Below are positions 41,954 to 49,800 of a DNA stretch of 64,000 nucleotides, one piece after another. Below the pieces are notes generated by a model. It made no database searches. It was not told the DNA's origin and saw nothing but the letters and a program-made list of their open reading frames with translations. A program made the translations under genes and the position numbers. Source of the stretch: Cyclobacteriaceae bacterium (lineage in GTDB: Bacteria; Bacteroidota; Bacteroidia; Cytophagales; Cyclobacteriaceae); assembly GCA_019638395.1 (NCBI GenBank), contig JAHBTX010000005.1:186001-250000 (forward strand). Direction: 5' to 3'. How positions within the stretch are numbered: the first letter of the stretch is position 1; each line of letters opens with the position of its first letter.

Positions 41954-43150
41954 CTAACTCTCCTGCTGCGATCTTATACTTAAGCCAAATGCAAAGCCAG
42001 CTCCAATCAATAACTGTATTGCCAATAAAATTACAGGAAGATCGTAACTTCCCTTCCATGAAATTAAATAACCAATACCAAGCGATGCTACAGTGCCCCC
42101 AAATAGCCCAGCAGTATTCATAGCCCCGGTTATTGCACCGCTCGATTTACCCCCAATGTCAGTAGCCAACGCCCACGCAACCGGTGCGGTTACATCCATA
42201 AAGGCAAGACCTAAGGCTAAAAAAATAATTGCAATTGATTTGTCAGTAGTTACCGTAGCTAGTAACATCACTAACCCGGAAAAACTAAGTCCAACAATTG
42301 GAACAATTTTTCTTCCCCATGTAAGTCCGATCCGTTTTACCAACAAATCGCTGACAAAACCACCTAACCAGCACCCTGCTGCTGCCAATAAAAAGGGAAG
42401 TGCGGCAGAATATGCCAATTCACTTTCCGTTATTCCTTTTCCGTTCTGCAAGTACTTCGGCAACCACGAGATAAAGAAAAACACACCGCAGGCATAGCAG
42501 TAATACATGATCAGTAAAAACCAAAAGTTTTTATCGCGCAAATGAATTCTCCATGTAATGCGTTCGGATACTGTTTCTGATTTATTTTCCAGCTGAGCGT
42601 TAGATGGATAAAACAAAAACCACAACAAAGCCCAAAGCAATCCAACAGCGCCAAGCACATAAAAAGTTGTGCGCCAGCCAAAATGGATTTGCATAGGCAC
42701 AACGATAAAAGGAGTAATTGCGCCCCCGATACGACTTGCCATCCAGATAAAAGATTGCGCGCGGGCTCGTTCCAAAATCGGAAACCATTTTCGAATTGCT
42801 ATTGCTGTGTTGGGATAGGCACCGGCTTCGCCTGCACCAAAAAGAAATCGAACCAAAAAAAGTGATGCAAAGCCTGAAACCATTCCCGTAAGCGCAGTGA
42901 ATGCTGACCACAAAACTACTATGCGAAGAATTACTTTTCGCTCTCCAAAACGATCGCCCCACAAGCCCATAGGTATTTCTAACAATCCATATGAAATAGT
43001 AAAGGCTGTAAGGATCCAACCGAATTGACTTTCAGATAATCCTAACTCTTGCGTTATGCGAACCCCAGCAATAGAAATTGCATTGCGGTCAAGAAATGTA
43101 ATAATCGAGAGGAGTGATAATAAAAGCAGAATAAAGTACTTTTTGCTCAT
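41954..43150 (-). CDS. Major facilitator superfamily transporter
   Basis: A 398-residue, 12-segment MFS protein. The first half has FLDRNAISIAG, GWILTAFTISYGLLEIPMGLWGDRFGERKV (MFS motif A) and GAGEAGAYPNTAIAIRKWFPILERARAQSF, which is typical of the anion/cation symporter (ACS: hexuronate, phthalate, glucarate) branch. It converges with the amino-acid permease. The substrate is not determined; a sugar acid or aromatic acid is the family norm. Confidence 0.9.
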   Translation of the reverse strand: MSKKYFILLLLSLLSIITFLDRNAISIAGVRITQELGLSESQFGWILTAFTISYGLLEIPMGLWGDRFGERKVILRIVVLWSAFTALTGMVSGFASLFLVRFLFGAGEAGAYPNTAIAIRKWFPILERARAQSFIWMASRIGGAITPFIVVPMQIHFGWRTTFYVLGAVGLLWALLWFLFYPSNAQLENKSETVSERITWRIHLRDKNFWFLLIMYYCYACGVFFFISWLPKYLQNGKGITESELAYSAALPFLLAAAGCWLGGFVSDLLVKRIGLTWGRKIVPIVGLSFSGLVMLLATVTTDKSIAIIFLALGLAFMDVTAPVAWALATDIGGKSSGAITGAMNTAGLFGGTVASLGIGYLISWKGSYDLPVILLAIQLLIGAGFAFGLSIRSQQES

Positions 43151-43334
43151 AGCTTAGTAAGGTCAAAGTATGAAATGGTGATTTACAGCACTCCCGTTTC
43201 AAAAACTATGGTTATTCATTAAAATAGTATCGGCCCGGACTTAAAGGAAGATAGCAACCGATTACTAAATACTTAATTATTTGCCCAGAACCCGATTTTG
43301 CACGAAGAAGCAACAATTTTAACAAATTTTATAT

Positions 43335-43362
43335 AGTCTATAAATTTGGTGGACTATATTTG
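43335..43362 (+). promoter_or_regulatory. Operator copy 3 with overlapping -7 box, upstream of sterol-desaturase gene
   Basis: A 21-bp site at 43335-43355, starting AGTCTATA and ending GGTGGACT, matches copies 1 and 2 at 16 of 21 positions. It is embedded in the perfect outer repeat ATATAGTC/GACTATAT. The -7 box TATATTTG (43355-43362) begins on its last base, so a bound protein would block the promoter. No TTG lies 19 bp upstream. The gene starts 26 bp downstream. Confidence 0.65.
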
Positions 43363-43387
43363 CGGTGCAAAATACTTCTAACTGTGT

Positions 43388-44620
43388 ATGGACTATAAGC
43401 TCAATTTTGTCGCGTTTATCATTCCAGCTTTTTTTGTATTTCTTGGGTTGGAGTATGCTGTCGCAAAGCGAAAGAGAAAAGATCATCTATTTAATTACGA
43501 AAGTTCAATAACAAACATATCCGTAGGTATAGCCGAGCGCTTGTTGAATCTTTTGATTACCGGAGGGTTCTACGGTCTCTACTATTACCTATTCGAACAC
43601 TTCGCCTTGTGGGAAATACCCAACGTTTGGTGGGTATGGATTTTACTTTTACTGGCAACCGATTTGGTGTGGTACTGGTATCATCGCCTGGGCCATGAAG
43701 TAAATCTATTTTGGGGAGCACACATTGTGCATCACCAAAGTGAAGAGTTTAACTACACCGTTTCTGCACGCATTACTACCATTCAAGCTATTGTTCGGAA
43801 TACATTTTGGTGCTTATTACCGTTGGCAGGATTTCACCCTGCGATGGTAATAGCGATTTTGGTTGTTCATGGAACATACTCCTTTTTTACGCATACTCAG
43901 ATCATTGGTAAGTTGGGTTGGATGGAACATGTTTTTATTACGCCCTCTCATCATGGGGTACATCATGCCTCTAATCCAAAATACCTGGATAAAAACTATG
44001 GCGATATTTTTGTGTTTTGGGATAAGCTTTTCGGTACTTTTCAAAAAGAAGAAGATGAAAAGCCAGTTTATGGAATTACTCACCCGCTTAAAAGCCACAG
44101 TTTTCTTTGGCAGCATTTCCATTATTATGCCGAACTGTGGGAAGCCTGCAGGAGAAGTAAAAGTGTATGGAGTTCACTCAAGATTATTTTCGGGAAGCCT
44201 GATACTGTAGATGCGGCCATCCGAAGTGAACTGGAGAAAAAGCTATTGCCCGTAAAAGCACCATTCAGATCTACCTTCAGGCTGAAAGCCTATCTTAATG
44301 TACAAGTTGTACTTAGCCTGGTGGGCTTATTTTTCTTTACGCTTTATTTTAATCAACTCACGGTAGTTGATAAATGGTTTGGTATAAGCTCCATAATTAT
44401 TACACTAATCAACTGCGGAGCCATGTTGGAACAGCAAAAATGGGTGTACCAGGCTGAAGTAGTGCGTTTGATTTTAATCTGCACCTATACCAGCATTCTG
44501 GAACATAGCTTTGGATTTTTTATTGTGAGCATTCTAACCATTTTAATCCTTTCAACATTCGATTATGTTGAGAATAGATATTACAAGTTTGTGTATGATC
44601 TTGAGGATTCCAACGCCTAA
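43388..44620 (+). CDS. Sterol desaturase / fatty acid hydroxylase family membrane protein
   Basis: A 410-residue integral membrane protein. Three His clusters of the di-iron family are present: WYHRLGHEVN, GAHIVHHQSEEFN and SHHGVHHASNPKYLDKNYGD, then FGTFQKEEDEKPVYGI. Segments near the N-terminus and in the C-terminal third are hydrophobic. Family members hydroxylate or desaturate lipids, carotenoids or ether lipids. The operator immediately upstream suggests membership in the same regulon as the YceI/TonB and ATP-grasp operons. Confidence 0.92.
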   Translation: MDYKLNFVAFIIPAFFVFLGLEYAVAKRKRKDHLFNYESSITNISVGIAERLLNLLITGGFYGLYYYLFEHFALWEIPNVWWVWILLLLATDLVWYWYHRLGHEVNLFWGAHIVHHQSEEFNYTVSARITTIQAIVRNTFWCLLPLAGFHPAMVIAILVVHGTYSFFTHTQIIGKLGWMEHVFITPSHHGVHHASNPKYLDKNYGDIFVFWDKLFGTFQKEEDEKPVYGITHPLKSHSFLWQHFHYYAELWEACRRSKSVWSSLKIIFGKPDTVDAAIRSELEKKLLPVKAPFRSTFRLKAYLNVQVVLSLVGLFFFTLYFNQLTVVDKWFGISSIIITLINCGAMLEQQKWVYQAEVVRLILICTYTSILEHSFGFFIVSILTILILSTFDYVENRYYKFVYDLEDSNA

Positions 44621-44669
44621 CTTTAGTAAAGGTGAGTACTGATCAATGGTTGTAGGCGATACTTACTCC

Positions 44670-45974
44670 ATGCAAAAGCTTTTGTCAAAAAGTATATATG
44701 TCGTTTTAGTTGTAAATTTCTTGAATCAAAATATTAGTACCTGTTCGGCACAAGAACAGGATTCACTAAAGAAAATCTGGCATCTGAACTTAGAAATACG
44801 ACCAAGAGCAGAATACCGAGATAACTATATTTTAACTCCTACCGATTCTGTAGTTCCCAACTTTCATATTAATCAGCGAAACAGGTTAACAATAAGTTAT
44901 CAGTCCGAAAGACTTAAACTCATGGGTTCACTTCAAGAAATCCATTTGTGGGTCAAATCCGGTGAGGCCTCCACCGTTGGTAGTATCCATTTTTATGAAT
45001 TGTATGCCGAACCCAAGATTACCGATAAGTTTTCAATTCGAATCGGAAGACAGGGTGTGTTGCTTGATAACGGTCGCATATTCTCTGATGCACCGTGGGC
45101 ACAGCAAGGAAGGTCGCACGAAGGGGTTAGGCTTATGCATAAGACCAAAAATATTTCTAATGATATATTCTTGTTATTTACCCGTCCATATTCCGATTAT
45201 TATGATAGGGCTTATTCAGCAGTTGCTTCTCATCAGTATAAATACATGATGATTCATTACCTGAAACTTAAAACAGGAAAGTACCTGACTATAAGTTCCA
45301 CTAGTGCCGTTGAATTTTTAGAGCAACCCAATGTTGATAATATATACAATCGAATTACTACAGGTGGTAGGTTAGAGTGGGAAATGAATAACATGTATCT
45401 TACTTTAAGTGGTTATTATCAACTTGGCAAAAATGCACAGCAACAATCTATCCGTGCATATTATCTTCAACCCGAAGTTAGAGTTCGGCACAATAAAACT
45501 ACTTTACGATTAGGTGCCGAAATTTTGAGCGGCAACGAGAGTAATGGAGGGCGAACAATCACTCAGAATTTTGACATCTCCTATGGCGTAGCCTGGAAAT
45601 TCATGGGCAATATGAATTTCTTCGCGCGTTTCCCGGTTGATGTAGGTGGTAAGGGTCTGATAAATCCCTACCTATTTGTGTTACACCAGTTCCATCCAAA
45701 ATTCGCTGCAAGAACAGACTTTCATCTTTTTGCCAATCAATATCGGCTGGAAAGCTCCAATGGAGAATTCCTTAACAAGTATCTGGGTTTTGAAAATGAT
45801 ATTTCTTTTAAGTATAAACCCATTAAGCAATTGGAATTAAATTATGGATTCTCATATTTCATAGCTCAAAAAGAAATGGAAGAACTAAACAAAATCATAA
45901 ATCCAGAGAAGATTTCTGTATGGAGCTACCTCATGATTTCTTACACCTTCCAACTACTAAATCATTCAAAATAA
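44670..45974 (+). CDS. Outer-membrane beta-barrel protein, alginate-export-like porin
   Basis: About 434 residues from the ATG at 44670 (MQKLLSKSIYVVLVVNFLNQ...CSAQ), which gives a better signal peptide than the ATG at 44646. The mature part has alternating beta patterns: LEIRPRAEYRDNYIL, NQRNRLTISYQSERLKLMGSLQEIHLW, FSIRIGRQGVLLDNGRIF and C-terminal LMISYTFQL. This is typical of the alginate_export/DUF family of 16-18-stranded channels. The solute is unknown. It is 49 bp after the desaturase-like gene and may be co-transcribed. Confidence 0.8.
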   Translation: MQKLLSKSIYVVLVVNFLNQNISTCSAQEQDSLKKIWHLNLEIRPRAEYRDNYILTPTDSVVPNFHINQRNRLTISYQSERLKLMGSLQEIHLWVKSGEASTVGSIHFYELYAEPKITDKFSIRIGRQGVLLDNGRIFSDAPWAQQGRSHEGVRLMHKTKNISNDIFLLFTRPYSDYYDRAYSAVASHQYKYMMIHYLKLKTGKYLTISSTSAVEFLEQPNVDNIYNRITTGGRLEWEMNNMYLTLSGYYQLGKNAQQQSIRAYYLQPEVRVRHNKTTLRLGAEILSGNESNGGRTITQNFDISYGVAWKFMGNMNFFARFPVDVGGKGLINPYLFVLHQFHPKFAARTDFHLFANQYRLESSNGEFLNKYLGFENDISFKYKPIKQLELNYGFSYFIAQKEMEELNKIINPEKISVWSYLMISYTFQLLNHSK

Positions 45975-46009
45975 AGAAATTGATTTCTTTAAAAGCGCAA
46001 GAATCAGGT

Positions 46010-46039
46010 TTGTGATCGTATAGTCTCGGCCTACCTTTG
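46010..46039 (+). promoter_or_regulatory. Strong consensus promoter with almost no leader
   Basis: TTG at 46010-46012 (TTTG from 46009), an exact 19-bp spacer and TACCTTTG at 46032-46039 match the Bacteroidota consensus perfectly. The ATG of the next gene is at 46047, only 7 bp after the -7 box, so the mRNA would be leaderless or nearly so. Confidence 0.75.
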
Positions 46040-46046
46040 TTAGGAA

Positions 46047-46295
46047 ATGTTCTTTCATTCCGAATTAAGTAAACAAGAACTGAGAAGGTTACTAAAAAAT
46101 CAATCCATTACGGTGGCAGGCAATAATAGATTGAAGATTTATGGGCTGCTATTCTGTAAATCTGGCAAGCGAATGAAAAAACAAAACCGGGTATTCTTTG
46201 TTTCTGAAACCGAAGCCTTACTAAATGGCTATCGGCCATGTGCAAAATGCTTGCGAAAACACTATCAGCAATGGATCTCTTTAACACAAGCTTAG
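46047..46295 (+). CDS. Ada-type zinc-binding domain protein
   Basis: An 82-residue protein resembling the N-terminal metal-binding domain of Ada: LLFCKSGKRMKKQNRVFFVSETEALLNGYRPCAKCLRKHY. The ending GYRPCAKC is diagnostic; in Ada these Cys residues bind zinc and one accepts methyl from phosphotriesters. Here only three Cys are visible (FC, C, C), so the fourth ligand may be His or another residue. It overlaps the AlkB gene by 25 bases, indicating a coupled alkylation-repair pair. Confidence 0.8.
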   Translation: MFFHSELSKQELRRLLKNQSITVAGNNRLKIYGLLFCKSGKRMKKQNRVFFVSETEALLNGYRPCAKCLRKHYQQWISLTQA

Positions 46296-46870
46296 TAAAC
46301 CTATTGCCGTTTGATGGCCTTGCGGAGTATCATGGAAAAATCATGAGCCCACAAAAAGCACTGAACTACTATCAGTTACTGATGGACACCATTGAGTGGA
46401 AAAATGATGAGGCTGTGATTTTTGGAAAACATATCATCACCAAGCGAAAAGTGGCCTGGTATGGCGATGAAGGGTTCTCTTACACTTACTCCAATATCAC
46501 CAAACAAGCATTGCCCTGGACAAGCGAATTACTGGAACTAAAGCTACTTTCAGAAAAACTGACTGGTACCACGTATAACTCATGTTTGTTGAATCTTTAT
46601 CACAGTGGTGATGAGGGTATGGCCTGGCATAGTGACGATGAAAAAACATTGGGGCATCATTCGGCTATTGCCTCCCTCAGTTTTGGAGCCGAGCGCAAAT
46701 TTTCGTTCAAACATAAACGCACGAAGGAAACTGTTTCTATTATGCTTGAACAGGGAAGTTTGTTGGTGATGAAAGGCGCAACCCAAGTTAACTGGCTTCA
46801 CCGCTTGCCACCCACTGCAAAAGTAAAAACACCCAGAATAAACCTCACTTTCCGCACTATTGTGCCTTAA
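46271..46870 (+). CDS. alkB: AlkB-type alpha-ketoglutarate-dependent DNA repair dioxygenase
   Basis: 199 residues from the ATG at 46271 (MDLFNTSLVNLLPF). The Fe(II) ligands are His120 and Asp122 (MAWHSDDE) and His177 (VNWLHRLP). The 2-oxoglutarate Arg189 is in TPRINLTFR. Other conserved parts are RKVAWYGD, SCLLNLYHSGDEGM and IASLSFGAERKFSFKHK. It removes methyl or etheno lesions from DNA or RNA bases. Coupling to an Ada-type domain gene is consistent with alkylation repair. It is near the length of ALKBH2/3-like bacterial forms. Confidence 0.93.
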   Translation: MDLFNTSLVNLLPFDGLAEYHGKIMSPQKALNYYQLLMDTIEWKNDEAVIFGKHIITKRKVAWYGDEGFSYTYSNITKQALPWTSELLELKLLSEKLTGTTYNSCLLNLYHSGDEGMAWHSDDEKTLGHHSAIASLSFGAERKFSFKHKRTKETVSIMLEQGSLLVMKGATQVNWLHRLPPTAKVKTPRINLTFRTIVP

Positions 46871-46900
46871 GAATGTGCATTTTTTAGTTCACGGAGCTTA

Positions 46901-47542
46901 TTAGCTTTCCCTTCTTAGTAACTCACAAACAACATAGCGTTTATCATTTGTATATTGCTGAACAGCTTCGAGCAAAGCAACAATATTTTTTTTGCCTATT
47001 CGGTTTGCCCATTCAAATGGCCCATAAGGATAATTGGTGCCCAACTTCATAGCTAAGTCAATATCTGCACTACTGGCTGTGCCCTCCTCAACGGTACTAT
47101 AGGCTTCATTAACTATCATGCAAATAATACGGGGTGTAACAAAACCCACCTGGTCAGCAACAAGACCAAACTTGGTGTTAAGTTGTTTACAGGCATCTTC
47201 CAGAATGGTTTTTGTGTTTTTGTGGGCTATGCAAACCTCCAGCATATCCCGATTCAAAAATGTGGGCAACCCACAAAAACCTATAAAGGTTGCCTTTCCA
47301 TTGTACGTGCCAATTAGTTTTGAAAGTGTGGTAAAAGTAGAGTTTAAGAAAACCAGCCTATTGTGGTCTTTATACAAATGCACATCAAATGCATCGGGAT
47401 TCGGCAAAAAATCAAATACCACATCGGCCCATTCCAGTTGGGCGTTTGTAAGACGCTGGCCAATCTGATATACGTGTGTAGTTCCAAACTTCTGCTTGCA
47501 TTCCTCTTGATTTTCCGTTGTGCCAATTACCAGAATCTTCAT
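46901..47542 (-). CDS. 3-hydroxyacyl-CoA dehydrogenase-like reductase, short form
   Basis: A 213-residue protein. The N-terminal region (MKILVIGTTENQEECKQKF) looks like a reduced Rossmann unit without a full GxGxxG. The C-terminal half is the 3HCDH helical domain: FGLVADQVGFVTPRIICMIVNEAYSTVEEGTASSADIDLAMKLGTNYPYGPFEWANRIG. Full enzymes are about 290 residues, so the dinucleotide domain is shortened. Oxidation of 3-hydroxyacyl-CoA or reduction of a related substrate is inferred; activity is uncertain. Confidence 0.82.
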   Translation of the reverse strand: MKILVIGTTENQEECKQKFGTTHVYQIGQRLTNAQLEWADVVFDFLPNPDAFDVHLYKDHNRLVFLNSTFTTLSKLIGTYNGKATFIGFCGLPTFLNRDMLEVCIAHKNTKTILEDACKQLNTKFGLVADQVGFVTPRIICMIVNEAYSTVEEGTASSADIDLAMKLGTNYPYGPFEWANRIGKKNIVALLEAVQQYTNDKRYVVCELLRRES

Positions 47543-47598
47543 GTGTTTTATGTGCCGGATTACCGATATTTGAAATCAAAAGTAATACACCCTGCCCT

Positions 47599-47979
47599 AT
47601 GTCAAAAGAAGTAATTTATTCAGCCAACGCCCCGGAACCCATCGGCCCCTATAGCCAGGCTATTAAGGTTGGCTCTATGCTCTTTGTTTCCGGACAAATA
47701 GCCATTGACAAAGCCTCTGGAAAAATCTTAACCGATAACATTACCGAAGAAACCAACCAGGTGCTTAAAAACATAAGCGAAATCTTAACTGTTTCGGGTA
47801 TGGATTTTTCTAACGTTGTGAAGTGCTCTATTTTTCTAAAAGACATGGGCCAGTTTCCGGTGGTGAATGAAGCTTATGCCAAAAAGTTTACCCACCAGCC
47901 ACCAGCCCGCGAAACAGTTGAAGTAAGTCGGTTACCAAAAGATGTAAACGTAGAGATTTCATGTATAGCGGTTAAGTAA
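47599..47979 (+). CDS. ridA: RidA family (YjgF/YER057c) deaminase
   Basis: 126 residues from the ATG at 47599 (MSKEVIYSANAPEPIGPYSQAIKVG). Signature parts are LFVSGQIAIDKASGKI, QVLKNISEIL, KCSIFLKDMGQFPVVNEAYAKKF and PPARETVEVSRLPKDVNVEISCIA, including the Arg that binds the substrate carboxylate. RidA hydrolyses reactive enamine/imine intermediates of PLP enzymes. An earlier in-frame ATG at 47518 would extend into the divergent gene and is not conserved. Confidence 0.95.
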   Translation: MSKEVIYSANAPEPIGPYSQAIKVGSMLFVSGQIAIDKASGKILTDNITEETNQVLKNISEILTVSGMDFSNVVKCSIFLKDMGQFPVVNEAYAKKFTHQPPARETVEVSRLPKDVNVEISCIAVK

Positions 47980-48015
47980 TTCAATAACTTGCAGTTTCCT
48001 TTTCATTCACTATAG

Positions 48016-49539
48016 ATGCATCCTGTTCGAGTTCGTTTTGCCCCAAGCCCCACAGGCGCCCTTCACATAGGTGGTGTGCGCACAGCCTTGTACAATTACC
48101 TGTTGGCCAGAAAAACCAATGGCACCATGATTCTTCGCATAGAAGACACAGACCAAACCCGGTTTGTTCCGGGTGCCGAAGAATATATTATGAAGTCGCT
48201 GGAATGGGTGGGAATAAAAATAGATGAAGGTGTGGTTCAAGGTGGCCCACATGCTCCTTATCGACAATCAGAACGCAAAGCGATTTATAAACAATACGCT
48301 CAAAAATTAATTGATGATGGTAACGCCTACTATGCTTTTGATTCAGAAGAAGAATTAGAAGCGATGCGCAACCGGTTAAAAGCAACCGGATCAGCTCAAC
48401 AGCAATATGGCGCAGCCACACGCATGCTGATGAACAACTCTCTTTCTCTTTCAGAAAGTGAGGTCGCGCAAAAATTAGCAGCAGGTAATCCTTACGTTGT
48501 CCGCCTAAAGGTACCAGAGGCAGAAGAGATTGAATTAAACGATTTGATTCGGGGCGAGGTAAAAGTACACTCATCGCAAATTGATGATAAGGTTTTAATG
48601 AAGTCGGATGGAATGCCTACGTACCATCTCGCCAATGTGGTAGATGATTACCTCATGCAAATTACACATGTAATACGCGGTGAGGAGTGGTTGCCATCTG
48701 CCCCACTTCATGTTTTGTTGTACCGCTTTTTAGGTTGGGGAAAACAGATGCCGCAGTTTGCGCATTTACCGTTACTGCTAAAACCTGATGGTAATGGTAA
48801 ACTTAGTAAACGCGATGCTGATAAAGCAGGGTTCCCGTTGTTTCCACTCAACTGGACTGATCCCAACACAGGTGAACTTTCGAAAGGATTTCGTGAGTCG
48901 GGCTATTTACCCGATGCACTGATTAACTTTTTGGCTTTTCTGGGTTGGAACCCAGGAACTGAACAAGAAATTTTTTCCCTTCAGCAATTAATCGATTCGT
49001 TTACGGTGGAGCGTATAGGTAAAGCCGGAGCACGATTTGATATTCTAAAAGCCCAATGGTTCAATCAACAATACCTGAAAGCAAAAACGGATAATGAATT
49101 AGCAGTGTATCTACTCGCAGCCTTACCGCCCAATTCATGTTCGCAAGAGAAGGCTGCTAAAATTTGTGGAATGCTGAAAGAGCGTGTTACCTTCACCCAC
49201 GACTTTGCCATACAAGCACGGTTTTTATTTGAAGCCCCCACCGAATATGATCCTCAAATAATAAGTAAAAAATGGAACGAGGATGCAGTTAAAGTGCTTA
49301 CCGCATTTAGCGAAGCCTTAACAAAATTAACTAACCCAACAGCAGAGATTATTAAAAATACCCTGGAACAAGTAACTGCGTCATTAAACATAGGAACAGG
49401 AAAAATTCTGCAAGCACTTCGTATTGCTATAACAGGTGCCGGCTCTGGGCCCGATCTTATGCTCTCTATGGAAATTTTAGGAAGCCACGAAGTAGTAACC
49501 CGAATTCAACGTGCTATCGCAACCATTAAAAAAATATAA
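48016..49539 (+). CDS. gltX: Glutamyl-tRNA synthetase
   Basis: A 507-residue class I synthetase. The HIGH-type motif is VRFAPSPTGALHIGGVRTALYNYLLA and the KMSKS-type motif is GKLSKRDAD near residue 260. Glu-binding elements include RIEDTDQTR, with YRQSER following, and VIRGEEWLPSAPLH. The C-terminal anticodon-binding domain runs from about residue 340. It charges tRNA-Glu and supplies glutamyl-tRNA for other uses. The following small gene starts on the last base of its stop codon. Confidence 0.97.
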   Translation: MHPVRVRFAPSPTGALHIGGVRTALYNYLLARKTNGTMILRIEDTDQTRFVPGAEEYIMKSLEWVGIKIDEGVVQGGPHAPYRQSERKAIYKQYAQKLIDDGNAYYAFDSEEELEAMRNRLKATGSAQQQYGAATRMLMNNSLSLSESEVAQKLAAGNPYVVRLKVPEAEEIELNDLIRGEVKVHSSQIDDKVLMKSDGMPTYHLANVVDDYLMQITHVIRGEEWLPSAPLHVLLYRFLGWGKQMPQFAHLPLLLKPDGNGKLSKRDADKAGFPLFPLNWTDPNTGELSKGFRESGYLPDALINFLAFLGWNPGTEQEIFSLQQLIDSFTVERIGKAGARFDILKAQWFNQQYLKAKTDNELAVYLLAALPPNSCSQEKAAKICGMLKERVTFTHDFAIQARFLFEAPTEYDPQIISKKWNEDAVKVLTAFSEALTKLTNPTAEIIKNTLEQVTASLNIGTGKILQALRIAITGAGSGPDLMLSMEILGSHEVVTRIQRAIATIKKI

Positions 49540-49760
49540 TGGCTAAAAAATCCAATAAGCCCAGTAAGAAACAAAGCAAACCACGGGTTCATAAAGAACT
49601 ATCTGGCTTTGAAGTTTCGATTGATCAGTTTGGTGAATTAAAAACCAACATGGCCATTGAAAAACTAAATGAGTTTTTGAATGAAAATGTGGATGACAAG
49701 AAACTTGCCGAACGCAATGACTATGATGAAATGAAAAAGTCAAAAAAGAAAAAAGGCTGA
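49539..49760 (+). CDS. Small conserved hypothetical protein downstream of gltX
   Basis: A 73-residue, highly charged protein with Lys-rich ends (MAKKSNKPSKKQSKPR... and KKSKKKKG). Its middle part, LSGFEVSIDQFGELKTNMAIEKLNEFLNENVDDKKL, contains one predicted helix. Its ATG overlaps the gltX stop (TAATG), so translation is coupled. Similar short proteins follow gltX in related genomes as far as I recall; the function is unknown. The basic ends would suit nucleic-acid or ribosome contact. Confidence 0.75.
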   Translation: MAKKSNKPSKKQSKPRVHKELSGFEVSIDQFGELKTNMAIEKLNEFLNENVDDKKLAERNDYDEMKKSKKKKG

Positions 49761-49800
49761 TCCTGCCATTGTCAAACTTCTGTCACCCAATTTTATTTCT

